From: Lachnospiraceae bacterium UBA3316
Lineage (GTDB): Bacteria > Bacillota > Clostridia > Lachnospirales > Lachnospiraceae
Assembly: GCA_002361955.1 (NCBI GenBank)
Contig: DESK01000056.1
Location: 27,731 to 91,730, forward strand
Length of the DNA: 64,000 nucleotides
Direction of reading: 5' to 3'
Below the pieces are notes generated by a model, which made no database searches, had not been told where the DNA came from, and worked only from the letters and a program-made list of their open reading frames with translations. Each line of letters opens with the position of its first letter. Position 1 is the stretch's first letter. Position numbers and translations under genes: made by a program. This document shows, piece after piece, positions 24,856 to 32,961 of the stretch.

Positions 24856-26197
24856 CAATATGGGCCTCAAGATCATGGCAGTTCTGGTAGCCTTCCTGAT
24901 CTGGCTCATGGTGGTAAACGGGGATGATCCGGTGAATACGGCGATCTACCGGGGGATACCTGTCACCGTAAAAAACGCGGATGTGTTTATGGAGAAGGTC
25001 AAGAAGGTCTATATTCCAAGAGTGGACAGCAAGACGGGGCAGGAACTGGATACGGTCACCGTGTATGTGAAGGCGAAGCGCTCCATCCTGAATAAGCTTA
25101 CGTCGGAAAGCTTTACCGTCACGGCGGACTTCGAAAATATTGTGGAGGATCTGAATTCGATTCCTCTGGACATCAGCTGCAATACGGTGCCCACCCTTAC
25201 CATGAGGGATATGTGGTGTGACCTGCGCTCCTTTAAGGTGGACTTGGAAAATGTGAAGGAGGCAAACTATGTGGTTTCCGTTCAGGAGGACGGGATGCCG
25301 GCGACGGGCTATCAGGTGGGAAGCTTAAAGCCTGTGGACGGTGAGTCTGTGGCCATAGCCGGGCCGGAATCCGATATGAATAAGATCGGCAAGGTGGTCG
25401 TTACGGTAGATGTGGGCAATCTAAAAAGAAGCACCACAGTCACAGCACCCATCAAGATTTACGATAAAAATGAGGAGCTTTTCCGGGAAAGCCAGATGGA
25501 GCGCCTGACGGTCAAGACGGTGGACGGAAAGGTTTTTGAGAACGGCATGATGGATGTAAACGCAGAGATCTGGCGGGTGAAAAGCGGCGTCATACCGGAT
25601 GTGGAGGTGGAAGGCACACCGGCGGACGGCTATCGCATTGCCGAGGTCACCACTGCGCCGGAGTCGATCAGCCTGGCTGGAAACCGGACGGTTCTCTCAG
25701 AGCTTGGAACGAGCCTTAAGATTTCTGATCAGGTATTCGCGGATAACGCGTCTTCCACCTTCAGCCAGGAGGTCAACCTCAGGGCCTACCTGGAGGAGAA
25801 CTATGGAGACGACTTAAAGCTTGAAAAGGACATGTCGGATATTATTGTGGTGACGGTGCAGATCGAGAGAATTGGTGCCACTACCATGAGGATTCCCGTA
25901 TCGGATATCCTGATTAAGGGAAAACCGGAAAAAATGAGCTACAATCTGACTCCTGCAGACTATATTTCTATGGAGATCCAGCCGAAATCGGAGGAAGAGG
26001 TGAGTATTTCCCCGGAGGATATTCAGGTGACGCTGGATCTGTCGGATCCGAAATATCAGATACCGGGAAATTATCAGGTGCCGCTTGAGGTGATACTTCC
26101 TGAGGGATATACACTGACGTCGCAGGCATCCATTGCGGTGAACCTGGTGAAGGTGGCGGAAACAGCCACAGAGGAGGAGCAGACGACAGATCAGTAG
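24836..26197 (+). CDS. cdaR: CdaR, YbbR-domain regulator of CdaA
   Basis: CdaR is the extracytoplasmic partner that modulates CdaA. The 453-residue product has one N-terminal membrane helix (MGLKIMAVLVAFLIWLMVVN) and then four YbbR-type repeats, each with the pattern of a VxV strand, a GY or GYxV turn and a VxIAGP-like strand (for example YQVGSLKPVDGESVAIAGP). ATG 24836 lies within the end of cdaA. The C-terminus is Thr/Glu-rich. The next gene downstream is an HPr-family protein rather than glmM. Confidence 0.93.
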   Translation: MKKKIFSNMGLKIMAVLVAFLIWLMVVNGDDPVNTAIYRGIPVTVKNADVFMEKVKKVYIPRVDSKTGQELDTVTVYVKAKRSILNKLTSESFTVTADFENIVEDLNSIPLDISCNTVPTLTMRDMWCDLRSFKVDLENVKEANYVVSVQEDGMPATGYQVGSLKPVDGESVAIAGPESDMNKIGKVVVTVDVGNLKRSTTVTAPIKIYDKNEELFRESQMERLTVKTVDGKVFENGMMDVNAEIWRVKSGVIPDVEVEGTPADGYRIAEVTTAPESISLAGNRTVLSELGTSLKISDQVFADNASSTFSQEVNLRAYLEENYGDDLKLEKDMSDIIVVTVQIERIGATTMRIPVSDILIKGKPEKMSYNLTPADYISMEIQPKSEEEVSISPEDIQVTLDLSDPKYQIPGNYQVPLEVILPEGYTLTSQASIAVNLVKVAETATEEEQTTDQ

Positions 26198-26212
26198 AGA
26201 AGTAGAGAAATA

Positions 26213-26240
26213 GTAACCGTTCAGGTATCGGAACTGTTAC
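26213..26240. other. Hairpin between cdaR and the HPr-like gene
   Basis: GTAACCGTTC (26213-26222) and GAACTGTTAC (26231-26240) pair with a single central mismatch around an eight-base loop. There is no T run, so termination is unlikely. It may be a processing site or a protein binding dyad. Confidence 0.45.
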
Positions 26241-26268
26241 GAGAAATAAAACGGGGGGATTTGCAGAC

Positions 26269-26544
26269 ATGGTAAAACAGAAAGTAATTGTTAAAAATGA
26301 TTCAGGACTTCACTTGAGGCCCGCAGGCCAGCTTTGCAAGGAGGCGATGAACTTTAAGTGTTCTGTGCATTTTCGGTTTCATGATACGTACGCGAACGCA
26401 AAGAGTGTGCTCAGTGTGCTCAGCGCCTGCGTAAAGAGCGGAGACGAAGTGGAGTTTGTGTGTGAGGGAGAAGATGAGGAGGAGGCGTTAAAAACGATTA
26501 TTTCAGCCATAGAAGACGGCCTGGGAGAAAGCAGCAATATTTAA
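26269..26544 (+). CDS. HPr-family phosphocarrier protein
   Basis: HPr passes phosphate from enzyme I to sugar-specific PTS components and, through Ser46 phosphorylation, takes part in carbon catabolite control. The 91-residue protein has His15 in GLHLRPAG and Ser46 in AKSVLSVLSA, so both sites are kept. Leu16 replaces the usual Ala, and the region after Ser46 differs from classical HPr (SIMGVMSL), which suggests a divergent, possibly regulatory, paralogue. No enzyme I gene is near. The ATG at 26269 has GGGGGG upstream. Confidence 0.88.
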   Translation: MVKQKVIVKNDSGLHLRPAGQLCKEAMNFKCSVHFRFHDTYANAKSVLSVLSACVKSGDEVEFVCEGEDEEEALKTIISAIEDGLGESSNI

Positions 26545-26560
26545 GCATGAGGTGTAAAAA

Positions 26561-26770
26561 ATGATTTTGGTATACGTTTGTCCCCAATGTCAGGAGATCC
26601 GTATCGTTTCCAGGCGCAAGGAAGTGACCTGTACCGTATGCGGCCACGGGATGGAGCTGAGCGGCCTGACCTTTCTTGAGTGGTCAGAGATGACGCAGGA
26701 GCAGAGAAAAGAGTACGGCGCGCAGTGGTGTGCCCGTAGAAGGACAAAAGAAATAAAAGAACAGCAATAA
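26561..26770 (+). CDS. Small zinc-ribbon protein
   Basis: This 69-residue protein has two Cys pairs, CPQC near residue 8 and CTVC near residue 24, spaced as in rubredoxin- or zinc-ribbon-like folds, followed by a basic helical tail (EYGAQWCARRRTKEIKEQQ). No enzymatic domain is present. It starts 16 bases after the HPr-like gene and is the last gene before a strong terminator, so it shares the upstream transcript. A nucleic-acid- or protein-binding role is plausible, with no further evidence. Confidence 0.75.
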   Translation: MILVYVCPQCQEIRIVSRRKEVTCTVCGHGMELSGLTFLEWSEMTQEQRKEYGAQWCARRRTKEIKEQQ

Positions 26771-26813
26771 AAAACGATGTGCAGGAGGCGAACCTTTTGC
26801 ACATCGTTTTTTT
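26771..26813. terminator. Strong bidirectional terminator
   Basis: A 13-base-pair stem (26771-26783 with 26798-26810) with A-rich left and T-rich right ends closes the recD2-zinc-ribbon run. The A-rich left arm also makes it work on the minus strand for the L,D-transpeptidase gene that converges on it. Confidence 0.9.
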
Positions 26814-26854
26814 ATTGCCAGGAAAGCTTTGGGGCATCTGCCCTTCATGCCCGT

Positions 26855-28546
26855 TTACTTAGAAGTTGAGTAGCTCGGGTATGCGATCGGGTCTGTGGGA
26901 TCGTAATAGTAGGTAGGTGTCTCATTCATCTTGATATTTCTGGGCTTTCCGAGAGGTCCTGGATAGGTGGGGTCATCGTAAACAACAACCGTAGTTCCGA
27001 TGGGAACCGTATCATACAGCCACTTGGCGTCACCCATGGCCAGGCGAATACATCCCTGGGAAGCCTGCTGGCCCAGCACATTGAACTTGTAGGAGGGAAC
27101 CTGGGTTCTGTCCGTAGTAGGTGCCGGAATCGAGTGAAACAGGATGTCGCTGGTAATATGGGAGCAGTAGTATCCCCAGGTAGGTCCGTTCAGCTCATGC
27201 CGTGAGAGCTTGTCAAGAATCGAGAAGGTTCCCAAAGGCGTGGCATTGTTCAGACCGGTGGAGCAGAGGAAGGCTTTTACAGGTGTGTCTCCCTTGTAGA
27301 CGGTTACCACATTCAGGGCTCTGTTTATCTTTACCACCCAGGCCCCGGGAAGGGTTCCCTGAGAGTAGATTCCGCTGGAGGAGAAATTGTAGCTCTTTCC
27401 GCCGATGGTCTGCTGTCCGGTCATCATAGCTCCTGTGGAAGGATTCATGTAGTAGAAATTTCCATTGTGTACCAGCCAACCTGTTTTCATAATGCCTGAA
27501 CTCTCAAAGAAGTACCAGTTGTTTTTGATGCGTTTCCATCCGGTGGAGACGACACCCTTGCTGTCCATGTAATACTTATAGCCGTTTACCCGTTTCCATC
27601 CGGTCTGGAGGATTCCCTTGGGGCCGAAGAGGTAACGCTTATCTCCGATGCGCTGGAACCCGGTGAGCAGAGCACCCTTTAAGGAGCCTGACGGTGTTCC
27701 GTAAAATTTCTTTCCGTTTGCCGTGAACCATCCGGTGCGGAGGGTTCCGTTATCGTTATAATAATAATAGTAGGAACCAACCTTAGTCCTTCCGGTTCTC
27801 ATCACGCCGGTTCTGGAATTGAAGTAGTACTTCTGGCCGTTGTAGCTTTGCCAGCCGGTCTTCAGTCTTCCTGTGGAGGTGGCATAGTAGGTTTTCTGGC
27901 CCACACGGAACCAGCCTGTGGCAAAGGTGCCGTTTCCCTTCGTGTAAAAGAGCTTTCCGTTATATTTTACTGTACTGTTCGTAATCATCTTGCCGTCTTC
28001 CGGGTTGAAGAAGTAGCGCTTTCCGTTATATCTCCGAAGCCCCGTCTTGGCGACGCCGTTGGACGCCAGAAGATACATGCTTCCGTTCAGCCGTTTCAGG
28101 CCCCCGGCCATCTTTACGCCTTTGGAGTTAAAGCAGAAGATTTTTCCGCCGATCCGGACGGAGGTGCTGACATAAAGCTTCGCGTCGTCTCCCGCATAAA
28201 AATAATTGTCCTTTGAATTTCCCCAGGAATTCCGCAGCAGGGTTCCGTCGGGTTTGATAAAATACCGGGTTTTCTGGAAGGTAAGCACGCCCTGCTTTCC
28301 GGTAACCAGGGTTCCGGCGGTGTTAAAGTAATAGTAGTAGCCGTCAGAGAGCTGGTGAATACCTGTGAGCTTCTGCCCGTTCACCAGATAATAGCTGTGG
28401 TCCGCAGACCAGCCGTTTGTTTGCACTTCTGTCTCTGTCTCAGTCTGTTCACTGTCTCCCGTTCCTGTGGCAGATACTGCCAGCGGGACAGCGAAGGTCA
28501 GCCCGAGGGTCAGAATACAGAGTGGAAATAGTTTCTTGAAATTCAT
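26855..28546 (-). CDS. L,D-transpeptidase with choline-binding-type repeats
   Basis: The 563-residue secreted protein has a signal peptide (residues 1-26, ending VSATG), about seventeen repeats of some 20 residues (roughly 45-415) with the TGW...NG..YYF...G pattern of choline- and glucan-binding modules, and a C-terminal YkuD domain (about 424-525). The catalytic Cys499 lies in ASQGCIRL, with the preceding FHSIP His in place. YkuD enzymes form 3-3 cross-links in peptidoglycan or attach proteins to it. A Tyr/Pro-rich tail follows. The repeats precede the catalytic domain, the opposite of the neighbouring amidase. The start at 28546 has GAGGGG upstream. Confidence 0.92.
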   Translation of the reverse strand: MNFKKLFPLCILTLGLTFAVPLAVSATGTGDSEQTETETEVQTNGWSADHSYYLVNGQKLTGIHQLSDGYYYYFNTAGTLVTGKQGVLTFQKTRYFIKPDGTLLRNSWGNSKDNYFYAGDDAKLYVSTSVRIGGKIFCFNSKGVKMAGGLKRLNGSMYLLASNGVAKTGLRRYNGKRYFFNPEDGKMITNSTVKYNGKLFYTKGNGTFATGWFRVGQKTYYATSTGRLKTGWQSYNGQKYYFNSRTGVMRTGRTKVGSYYYYYNDNGTLRTGWFTANGKKFYGTPSGSLKGALLTGFQRIGDKRYLFGPKGILQTGWKRVNGYKYYMDSKGVVSTGWKRIKNNWYFFESSGIMKTGWLVHNGNFYYMNPSTGAMMTGQQTIGGKSYNFSSSGIYSQGTLPGAWVVKINRALNVVTVYKGDTPVKAFLCSTGLNNATPLGTFSILDKLSRHELNGPTWGYYCSHITSDILFHSIPAPTTDRTQVPSYKFNVLGQQASQGCIRLAMGDAKWLYDTVPIGTTVVVYDDPTYPGPLGKPRNIKMNETPTYYYDPTDPIAYPSYSTSK

Positions 28547-28680
28547 TTTATCCCCTCACTTAAATTGTTAGTTGTTCCAGGTTATCGGTTTTAATTTACT
28601 ATAAACAGGAGCGAAATGCAAACGAATTGGGAAGGATTCAGGAAAACTTAAGAAAAGATGGAAGAGAAGACCGGCTGCCA

Positions 28681-28702
28681 TGAGATTATTGTGAGACTAT
28701 TG
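28681..28702 (+). repeat. Two 11-base direct repeats upstream of the amidase promoter
   Basis: TGAGATTATTG at 28681-28691 and TGAGACTATTG at 28692-28702 differ at one base, and a third TGAG follows. An 11-base period on one face of the helix is typical of OmpR/PhoP-type response regulator sites. The repeats lie about 60-80 bases upstream of the predicted transcript start. Confidence 0.5.
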
Positions 28703-28726
28703 TGAGCAGGCTGCAGGGAAAGGTGT

Positions 28727-28755
28727 TTGACAGGAACCGGGAGGAAACGTATAAT
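28727..28755 (+). promoter_or_regulatory. Consensus sigma-A promoter of the amidase gene
   Basis: TTGACA (28727-28732), 17 bases, then TATAAT (28750-28755): a perfect match to the vegetative consensus with ideal spacing, about 67 bases before ATG 28823. No clear promoter was found for the divergent L,D-transpeptidase gene in the same 276-base gap. Confidence 0.88.
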
Positions 28756-28766
28756 AGGTCAGGAAC

Positions 28767-28783
28767 CTATGCCGAAGGCATAG
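28767..28783 (+). other. Hairpin in the amidase leader
   Basis: CTATGCC (28767-28773) and GGCATAG (28777-28783) form a perfect seven-base-pair stem with a GAA loop, beginning about five bases after the predicted transcript start. It may stabilise the 5' end of the mRNA. Confidence 0.5.
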
Positions 28784-28822
28784 AGAAGGAGTATAGAAGA
28801 TTGGCAGAAAAGGGGAAGAAGA

Positions 28823-30691
28823 ATGAGAAAAGTAAGCAGGGGTATTTGCCTTTCACTGCTGCTGGTGATGGGCATGTGCTGGATCCTGGCAGGAAGACAT
28901 TTGAAGGCAGCGGCAGCGGAGCCTGCCATACAGTATATTTATCAGAAGACAGAGGAATCGGGAACGCAGCTTATCATTATTTCCCTTCAGGCGGAGGACA
29001 GAATTGAGGGAGCCGTTCTTTCCTGGGAGACGGCGGAGGGAACGCGGACAGCCGAAGCAGTGGAGGTGGTCGATGGCTATGCCGCCTTTCTGATGCAGGA
29101 GGCAGTGGAGGAAAGCAGTCTCTTTTCTCTGACCGTGGAGCAGGATGGGCAGTCATATCTGCTGGATGCGAAGGCTTTCCGGCAGGAGGCTGACACAGTG
29201 CCGCTGGAAGCGGACGGCGAGGAAGAGGAGCTTCCGGTGGCGGAGACGGCGGAAGAGATCAGAAACGTTCTGGGAGAGGCGGAGGGAGAAGCCCTGGCAG
29301 CGGGAACAGAGCAGGTGCTTTCTCTTGGCGAACTGCCGGGGACAAGCCTTAACAAAACGGACGGGGATGTCGTGGTGGTGCTGGATCCCGGACACGGGGG
29401 ATCAGACGCAGGCGCATGGCGCACCTGGAACGGCAGAACCTACATAGAAAAAGAGATCAACCTGAAAATCGCCCAGTACACAAAACAGGAGCTGGAGACC
29501 TATGAGGGTGTCCGGGTGTATATGACGAGAGACACGGATGTTTACCTGACGCTGGACGAGCGTGTCGATTACGCGGCCAGCGTGGGGGCTACGGTGCTGG
29601 TGAGCCAGCATATCAATTCCACACCGGAAAATGAGACGACGGCGGAGGGAGCCGAGGTGATGGTATCCAGGGGGTATTATCGTCCGGCCCAGGCCGAAGA
29701 GACAGCCCGGATCGCCAGGGCGATTCTGGCGGAGCTGGAGGGCATCGGCTTTTCCAACAGAGATCTTGTATACAGGCTCTCAGAGACAGGGAATACGTAT
29801 CCCAACAAGAAGCCGGCGGACTATTACGGGATTGTGCGTCTCAGCGTTTTGGCAGGATTTCCGGGAATGATTGTGGAGCATGGGTTTGTCAGCAATCCGG
29901 AGGACTGTAAAAAGTATTACCGGACCGAGGAGAGGCTTCAGAAGGTGGGACAGGCCGACGCCGCGGCCCTCGCGAAGTATTATGGTTTAAGAAAGCGGGG
30001 CGTGGAGGGATGGAACCAGGAGGACGGCAAATGGTTCTATGTAAATGCCCAGGGAGAGAGAATGCCCGCAGGCTGGCTGGAGCTGAACGGAGTCAGGTAT
30101 TACCTGGACGAAAACGGTTACCGGGTCACCGGATGGCAGACATTGAACGGGCAGAAATATTACTTTGACAGCCAGGGCGTTATGAAAAGAGGAACGGCGT
30201 CCATTGACGGGAAGCTGTACTATTTCGGGACGAAAGGCGCCATGTACAGGAGCTTTAAGAAGGGCTTTGACGGAAGGTTTTATTATGCCAGGAAGAACGG
30301 CGTGCTGCGCACCGGCTGGCAGACGATCGGCAAAAAGACGTATTATTTTGACGGAAAGACGGGGGCGTCCATGATTGGCTGGGCCAAGATCGGACGGTAC
30401 CATTACTATTTCGGGAGTAATGGCCGGATGAAAAAAGGAATGCAAACTCTGGAGGAGGGAACCTACTATCTGGACAAAAACGGAAGGCGGATGAGCGGGT
30501 TTGTCACCTACAAGGCGAAGAAATATTATTTCCGCAGAGGGACAGGCCAGCTGCAGAAAAGAGTCTGGATAAAAGAGGGGCAAAACTGGTATTATATAGG
30601 GAAGAATGGCTATGCCATCCAAAGCGCCAGACGGATCATCGACGGAATGCGCTTCCGTTTTGACAGGAACGGCGTATGTCTTAATCGCTGA
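28823..30691 (+). CDS. N-acetylmuramoyl-L-alanine amidase with choline-binding-type repeats
   Basis: The enzyme cuts the bond between muramic acid and the peptide stem. The 622-residue protein has a signal peptide (1-31), a domain of unknown type (about 35-175, Glu-rich at its end), an Amidase_3 domain (about 183-390) and C-terminal repeats (about 397-622). Zinc and catalytic residues are present: His191 in DPGHGG, a Glu near 210, His263 in SQHIN and Glu352 in VEHGF. The roughly eleven repeats follow the GWQTLNG.KYYF...G pattern of choline-binding modules. It is divergent from the L,D-transpeptidase with the same repeat type, and it lies just before the glycan clusters. Confidence 0.95.
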   Translation: MRKVSRGICLSLLLVMGMCWILAGRHLKAAAAEPAIQYIYQKTEESGTQLIIISLQAEDRIEGAVLSWETAEGTRTAEAVEVVDGYAAFLMQEAVEESSLFSLTVEQDGQSYLLDAKAFRQEADTVPLEADGEEEELPVAETAEEIRNVLGEAEGEALAAGTEQVLSLGELPGTSLNKTDGDVVVVLDPGHGGSDAGAWRTWNGRTYIEKEINLKIAQYTKQELETYEGVRVYMTRDTDVYLTLDERVDYAASVGATVLVSQHINSTPENETTAEGAEVMVSRGYYRPAQAEETARIARAILAELEGIGFSNRDLVYRLSETGNTYPNKKPADYYGIVRLSVLAGFPGMIVEHGFVSNPEDCKKYYRTEERLQKVGQADAAALAKYYGLRKRGVEGWNQEDGKWFYVNAQGERMPAGWLELNGVRYYLDENGYRVTGWQTLNGQKYYFDSQGVMKRGTASIDGKLYYFGTKGAMYRSFKKGFDGRFYYARKNGVLRTGWQTIGKKTYYFDGKTGASMIGWAKIGRYHYYFGSNGRMKKGMQTLEEGTYYLDKNGRRMSGFVTYKAKKYYFRRGTGQLQKRVWIKEGQNWYYIGKNGYAIQSARRIIDGMRFRFDRNGVCLNR

Positions 30692-30706
30692 GAAAAATAA
30701 ATAAGG

Positions 30707-30735
30707 TTGTCAATTCGGCGGATATATTGTAAGAT
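30707..30735 (+). promoter_or_regulatory. Promoter of glycan cluster 1
   Basis: TTGTCA (30707-30712), 17 bases, then TAAGAT (30730-30735), about 50 bases before ATG 30787. It lies directly after the amidase stop codon. It is probably the main promoter for the long plus-strand cluster. Confidence 0.6.
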
Positions 30736-30747
30736 AAAGAAAACAAG

Positions 30748-30769
30748 CGGCGGCATTTCTATGCCGCCG
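30748..30769 (+). other. Hairpin in the leader of glycan cluster 1
   Basis: A nine-base-pair GC-rich stem (30748-30756 with 30761-30769) with a TTCT loop, without a following T run. It lies between promoter and first gene, close to the ribosome binding site, so it could affect translation or mRNA stability. Confidence 0.5.
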
Positions 30770-30786
30770 GTTACAAAGGAGAGACT

Positions 30787-32169
30787 ATGGAACGCAGAGA
30801 AAAGTATAAAAGAATGATAATGTTCTTAGCATCTTTTTTTATTTTGGCCATCCAGACAGGTGGATTTGCATATGTGTGGTTCAGATATTACGCGGATGCG
30901 GGAGTTATCGGGCAGACGTTCTGGTACAGGGGAAATTATGTGGTGATCGGCCAATACGCTCTGATGCTCTTCCTTTTCTACAAGATTTACGGCGGTTTTA
31001 AGGTAGGGTATCTGCGGGTGCTGGATGTGCTGTTTTCCCAGATCCTGTCCGTGTTATGTGTAAATGTGATCACATATCTGCAGCTCGCCCTGATCGGCCA
31101 TTGGAAATTCGGTTCCCATGTGGTTCCCATCTTATATATGACAGGCTTTAATCTGGCGGTCGTGGTGGTCTGGGTCGTATTTATGCGGTGGATTTACGCA
31201 AAGATATATCCGCCCCGGAGGATGCTTCTGATTTACGGGGAACACAGTCCGGTGGATTTGATCCACAAGATATCCTCCAGGGAAGACAAGTACAATATTT
31301 GCGAGACGATCCACCTGAATAAGGGCGAGGAGGCCATCAAGACAAAGATCGGGGAATATAAGAATATTATTCTGGGCGATATGCCTGTGAAGGAGCGGAA
31401 TATCTTTTTAAAATATTGCTTTGAGCGGGATATCCGCTGTTACAGTATCCCCAAGCTTTCCGACATCATGATTCAGAGCGCCGATGACATTCACCTGTTT
31501 GACACCACGCTGATGCTGTTTCGCAACAGGGGACTTACCGTAGAGCAGAAGCTTTTAAAGAGAGCCTTTGATCTGGTGGTTTCCGCACTGGGAGTGGTGG
31601 TGGCTTCTCCCTTTATGCTGGTGATCGCGCTGCTGATCAAGGCCTATGACGGGGGCCCGGTGTTTTACAAACAGGAACGGCTCACCGAGGGCGGCAGGGT
31701 CTTCTATGTGCTGAAATTCCGCAGCATGCGTGTGGATTCGGAAAAGGCGGGGGCCAGGCTTGCCATGAAGCATGACAGCCGGGTGACGCCCGTGGGTCAT
31801 GTGATCAGGAATATCCATTTTGATGAGCTTCCCCAGCTTTTCAACATCCTGAAGGGAGATATGTCCCTGGTGGGACCGAGGCCTGAGCGCCCGGAAATCG
31901 CGGCAGAGTATAAAAAAGACATCCCGGAATTTGATTACCGGCTGAAAATAAAGGCGGGGCTTACCGGGTATGCCCAGGTGTATGGCAAATATAACACCAC
32001 GCCCTACGATAAACTGAAGCTGGATTTGACGTATATCGAACATTATAGTTTCTTTCTGGATATTAAGCTGTTGTTCCTGACGTTTAAGATCCTGTTCCAG
32101 AAGGAAAACACCGAAGGAGTGGAGGAATGGCAGGTAACGGCAGCAACAAAGGAAAAAAAGAAAAAGTAG
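30787..32169 (+). CDS. Polyprenyl-phosphate sugar-1-phosphate transferase
   Basis: This is the initiating enzyme of glycan assembly, which puts a sugar phosphate on undecaprenyl phosphate at the membrane. The 460-residue protein has four to five N-terminal membrane helices, a soluble nucleotide-fold part, and a C-terminal bacterial sugar transferase domain (from about 255) with a re-entrant helix (LVVSALGVVVASPFMLVIALL). Key motifs are YVLKFRSMRVDSE, DELPQLFNILKGDMSLVGPRPERPE and KAGLTGYAQVYGKY. The sugar cannot be fixed. The family is that of WbaP and WcaJ. It overlaps the next gene by 43 bases and heads cluster 1. Confidence 0.93.
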   Translation: MERREKYKRMIMFLASFFILAIQTGGFAYVWFRYYADAGVIGQTFWYRGNYVVIGQYALMLFLFYKIYGGFKVGYLRVLDVLFSQILSVLCVNVITYLQLALIGHWKFGSHVVPILYMTGFNLAVVVVWVVFMRWIYAKIYPPRRMLLIYGEHSPVDLIHKISSREDKYNICETIHLNKGEEAIKTKIGEYKNIILGDMPVKERNIFLKYCFERDIRCYSIPKLSDIMIQSADDIHLFDTTLMLFRNRGLTVEQKLLKRAFDLVVSALGVVVASPFMLVIALLIKAYDGGPVFYKQERLTEGGRVFYVLKFRSMRVDSEKAGARLAMKHDSRVTPVGHVIRNIHFDELPQLFNILKGDMSLVGPRPERPEIAAEYKKDIPEFDYRLKIKAGLTGYAQVYGKYNTTPYDKLKLDLTYIEHYSFFLDIKLLFLTFKILFQKENTEGVEEWQVTAATKEKKKK

Positions 32170-32945
32170 AGGAAAGAAGGCCGGTGGTATCCGTAGTGAT
32201 CCCGGCCTACAATTGCAGCAGAACCCTGGGACAGGCGATTGATTCCGCCCTGGCCCAGGAGGTTTCTATGGAGATTTTAGTTCTTGACAATGGGAGCCGG
32301 GAGGATCTGCGCCCGGTGATGGAACCCTACCTGACGGATCCCAGAATCTGTTACAGGCGAAATGAAAAAAACCTGGGGGCTTCCGGTTCCAGAAATCTGG
32401 GAGTCAGGATGGCCCGGGGAAAGTACGTGGCCTTTCTTGATTCCGATGACTGGTGGGAGAAGGATAAACTGAAAAAGCAGCTGGACTGTCTGGAAAGAAC
32501 GGGGTGTGTGCTCTGCGCCACAGCCCGGGAACTGGTGACGCCCAAAGGAGAGAGGACGGGACGCGTCATCCCGGTGCCGGAGGAGATCACCTACCGGCGA
32601 ATGCTCTCAGGAAACTGCATCAACTGCTCGTCGGTGGTGGTGGAGACAGAGGTGGCCAGGGAATTCCCCATGTGCCATGAGGACAGCCACGAGGACTACA
32701 TCATGTGGCTTAGAATCCTGCAGAAATACAAAAAGGCCTGCGCAGTCAACGAGCCGCTGCTGTTATATCGGTTAAGCAGCAGCGGAAAATCAGGAAATAA
32801 GCTGAATTCCGCGAAGATGACCTTTAAGGTTTACCGCTACATGGGCTTTGGGCTGGCAAAATCCTGCTGGTGCTTTCTGCGGTATGCCGTCCACGGCGTG
32901 GCGAAGTACGCGGGAGCCCACCTGCGGGCGGGACGGCGTTCATAG
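32127..32945 (+). CDS. GT2 glycosyltransferase
   Basis: The 272-residue protein is a GT-A fold family 2 enzyme: VVSVVIPAYNCSRTL at the start, VLDNGSRED in the donor site, and the metal-binding FLDSDDWWEKDKL. DNGS replaces the usual DDGS. It is short and ends in a basic helical tail, so it probably sits at the inner membrane face and adds one sugar to the lipid-linked precursor. ATG 32127 has AGTGGAGGA upstream, inside the previous gene. Donor and linkage are unknown. Confidence 0.88.
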   Translation: MAGNGSNKGKKEKVEERRPVVSVVIPAYNCSRTLGQAIDSALAQEVSMEILVLDNGSREDLRPVMEPYLTDPRICYRRNEKNLGASGSRNLGVRMARGKYVAFLDSDDWWEKDKLKKQLDCLERTGCVLCATARELVTPKGERTGRVIPVPEEITYRRMLSGNCINCSSVVVETEVAREFPMCHEDSHEDYIMWLRILQKYKKACAVNEPLLLYRLSSSGKSGNKLNSAKMTFKVYRYMGFGLAKSCWCFLRYAVHGVAKYAGAHLRAGRRS

Positions 32946-32961
32946 AGGATGGGAGAAGACA

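Noticed and set aside
28547..28660. Promoter for the L,D-transpeptidase gene in the divergent gap
   Set aside because: TATAGT and TAAATT candidates exist on the minus strand but lack a convincing -35 box at the right distance.
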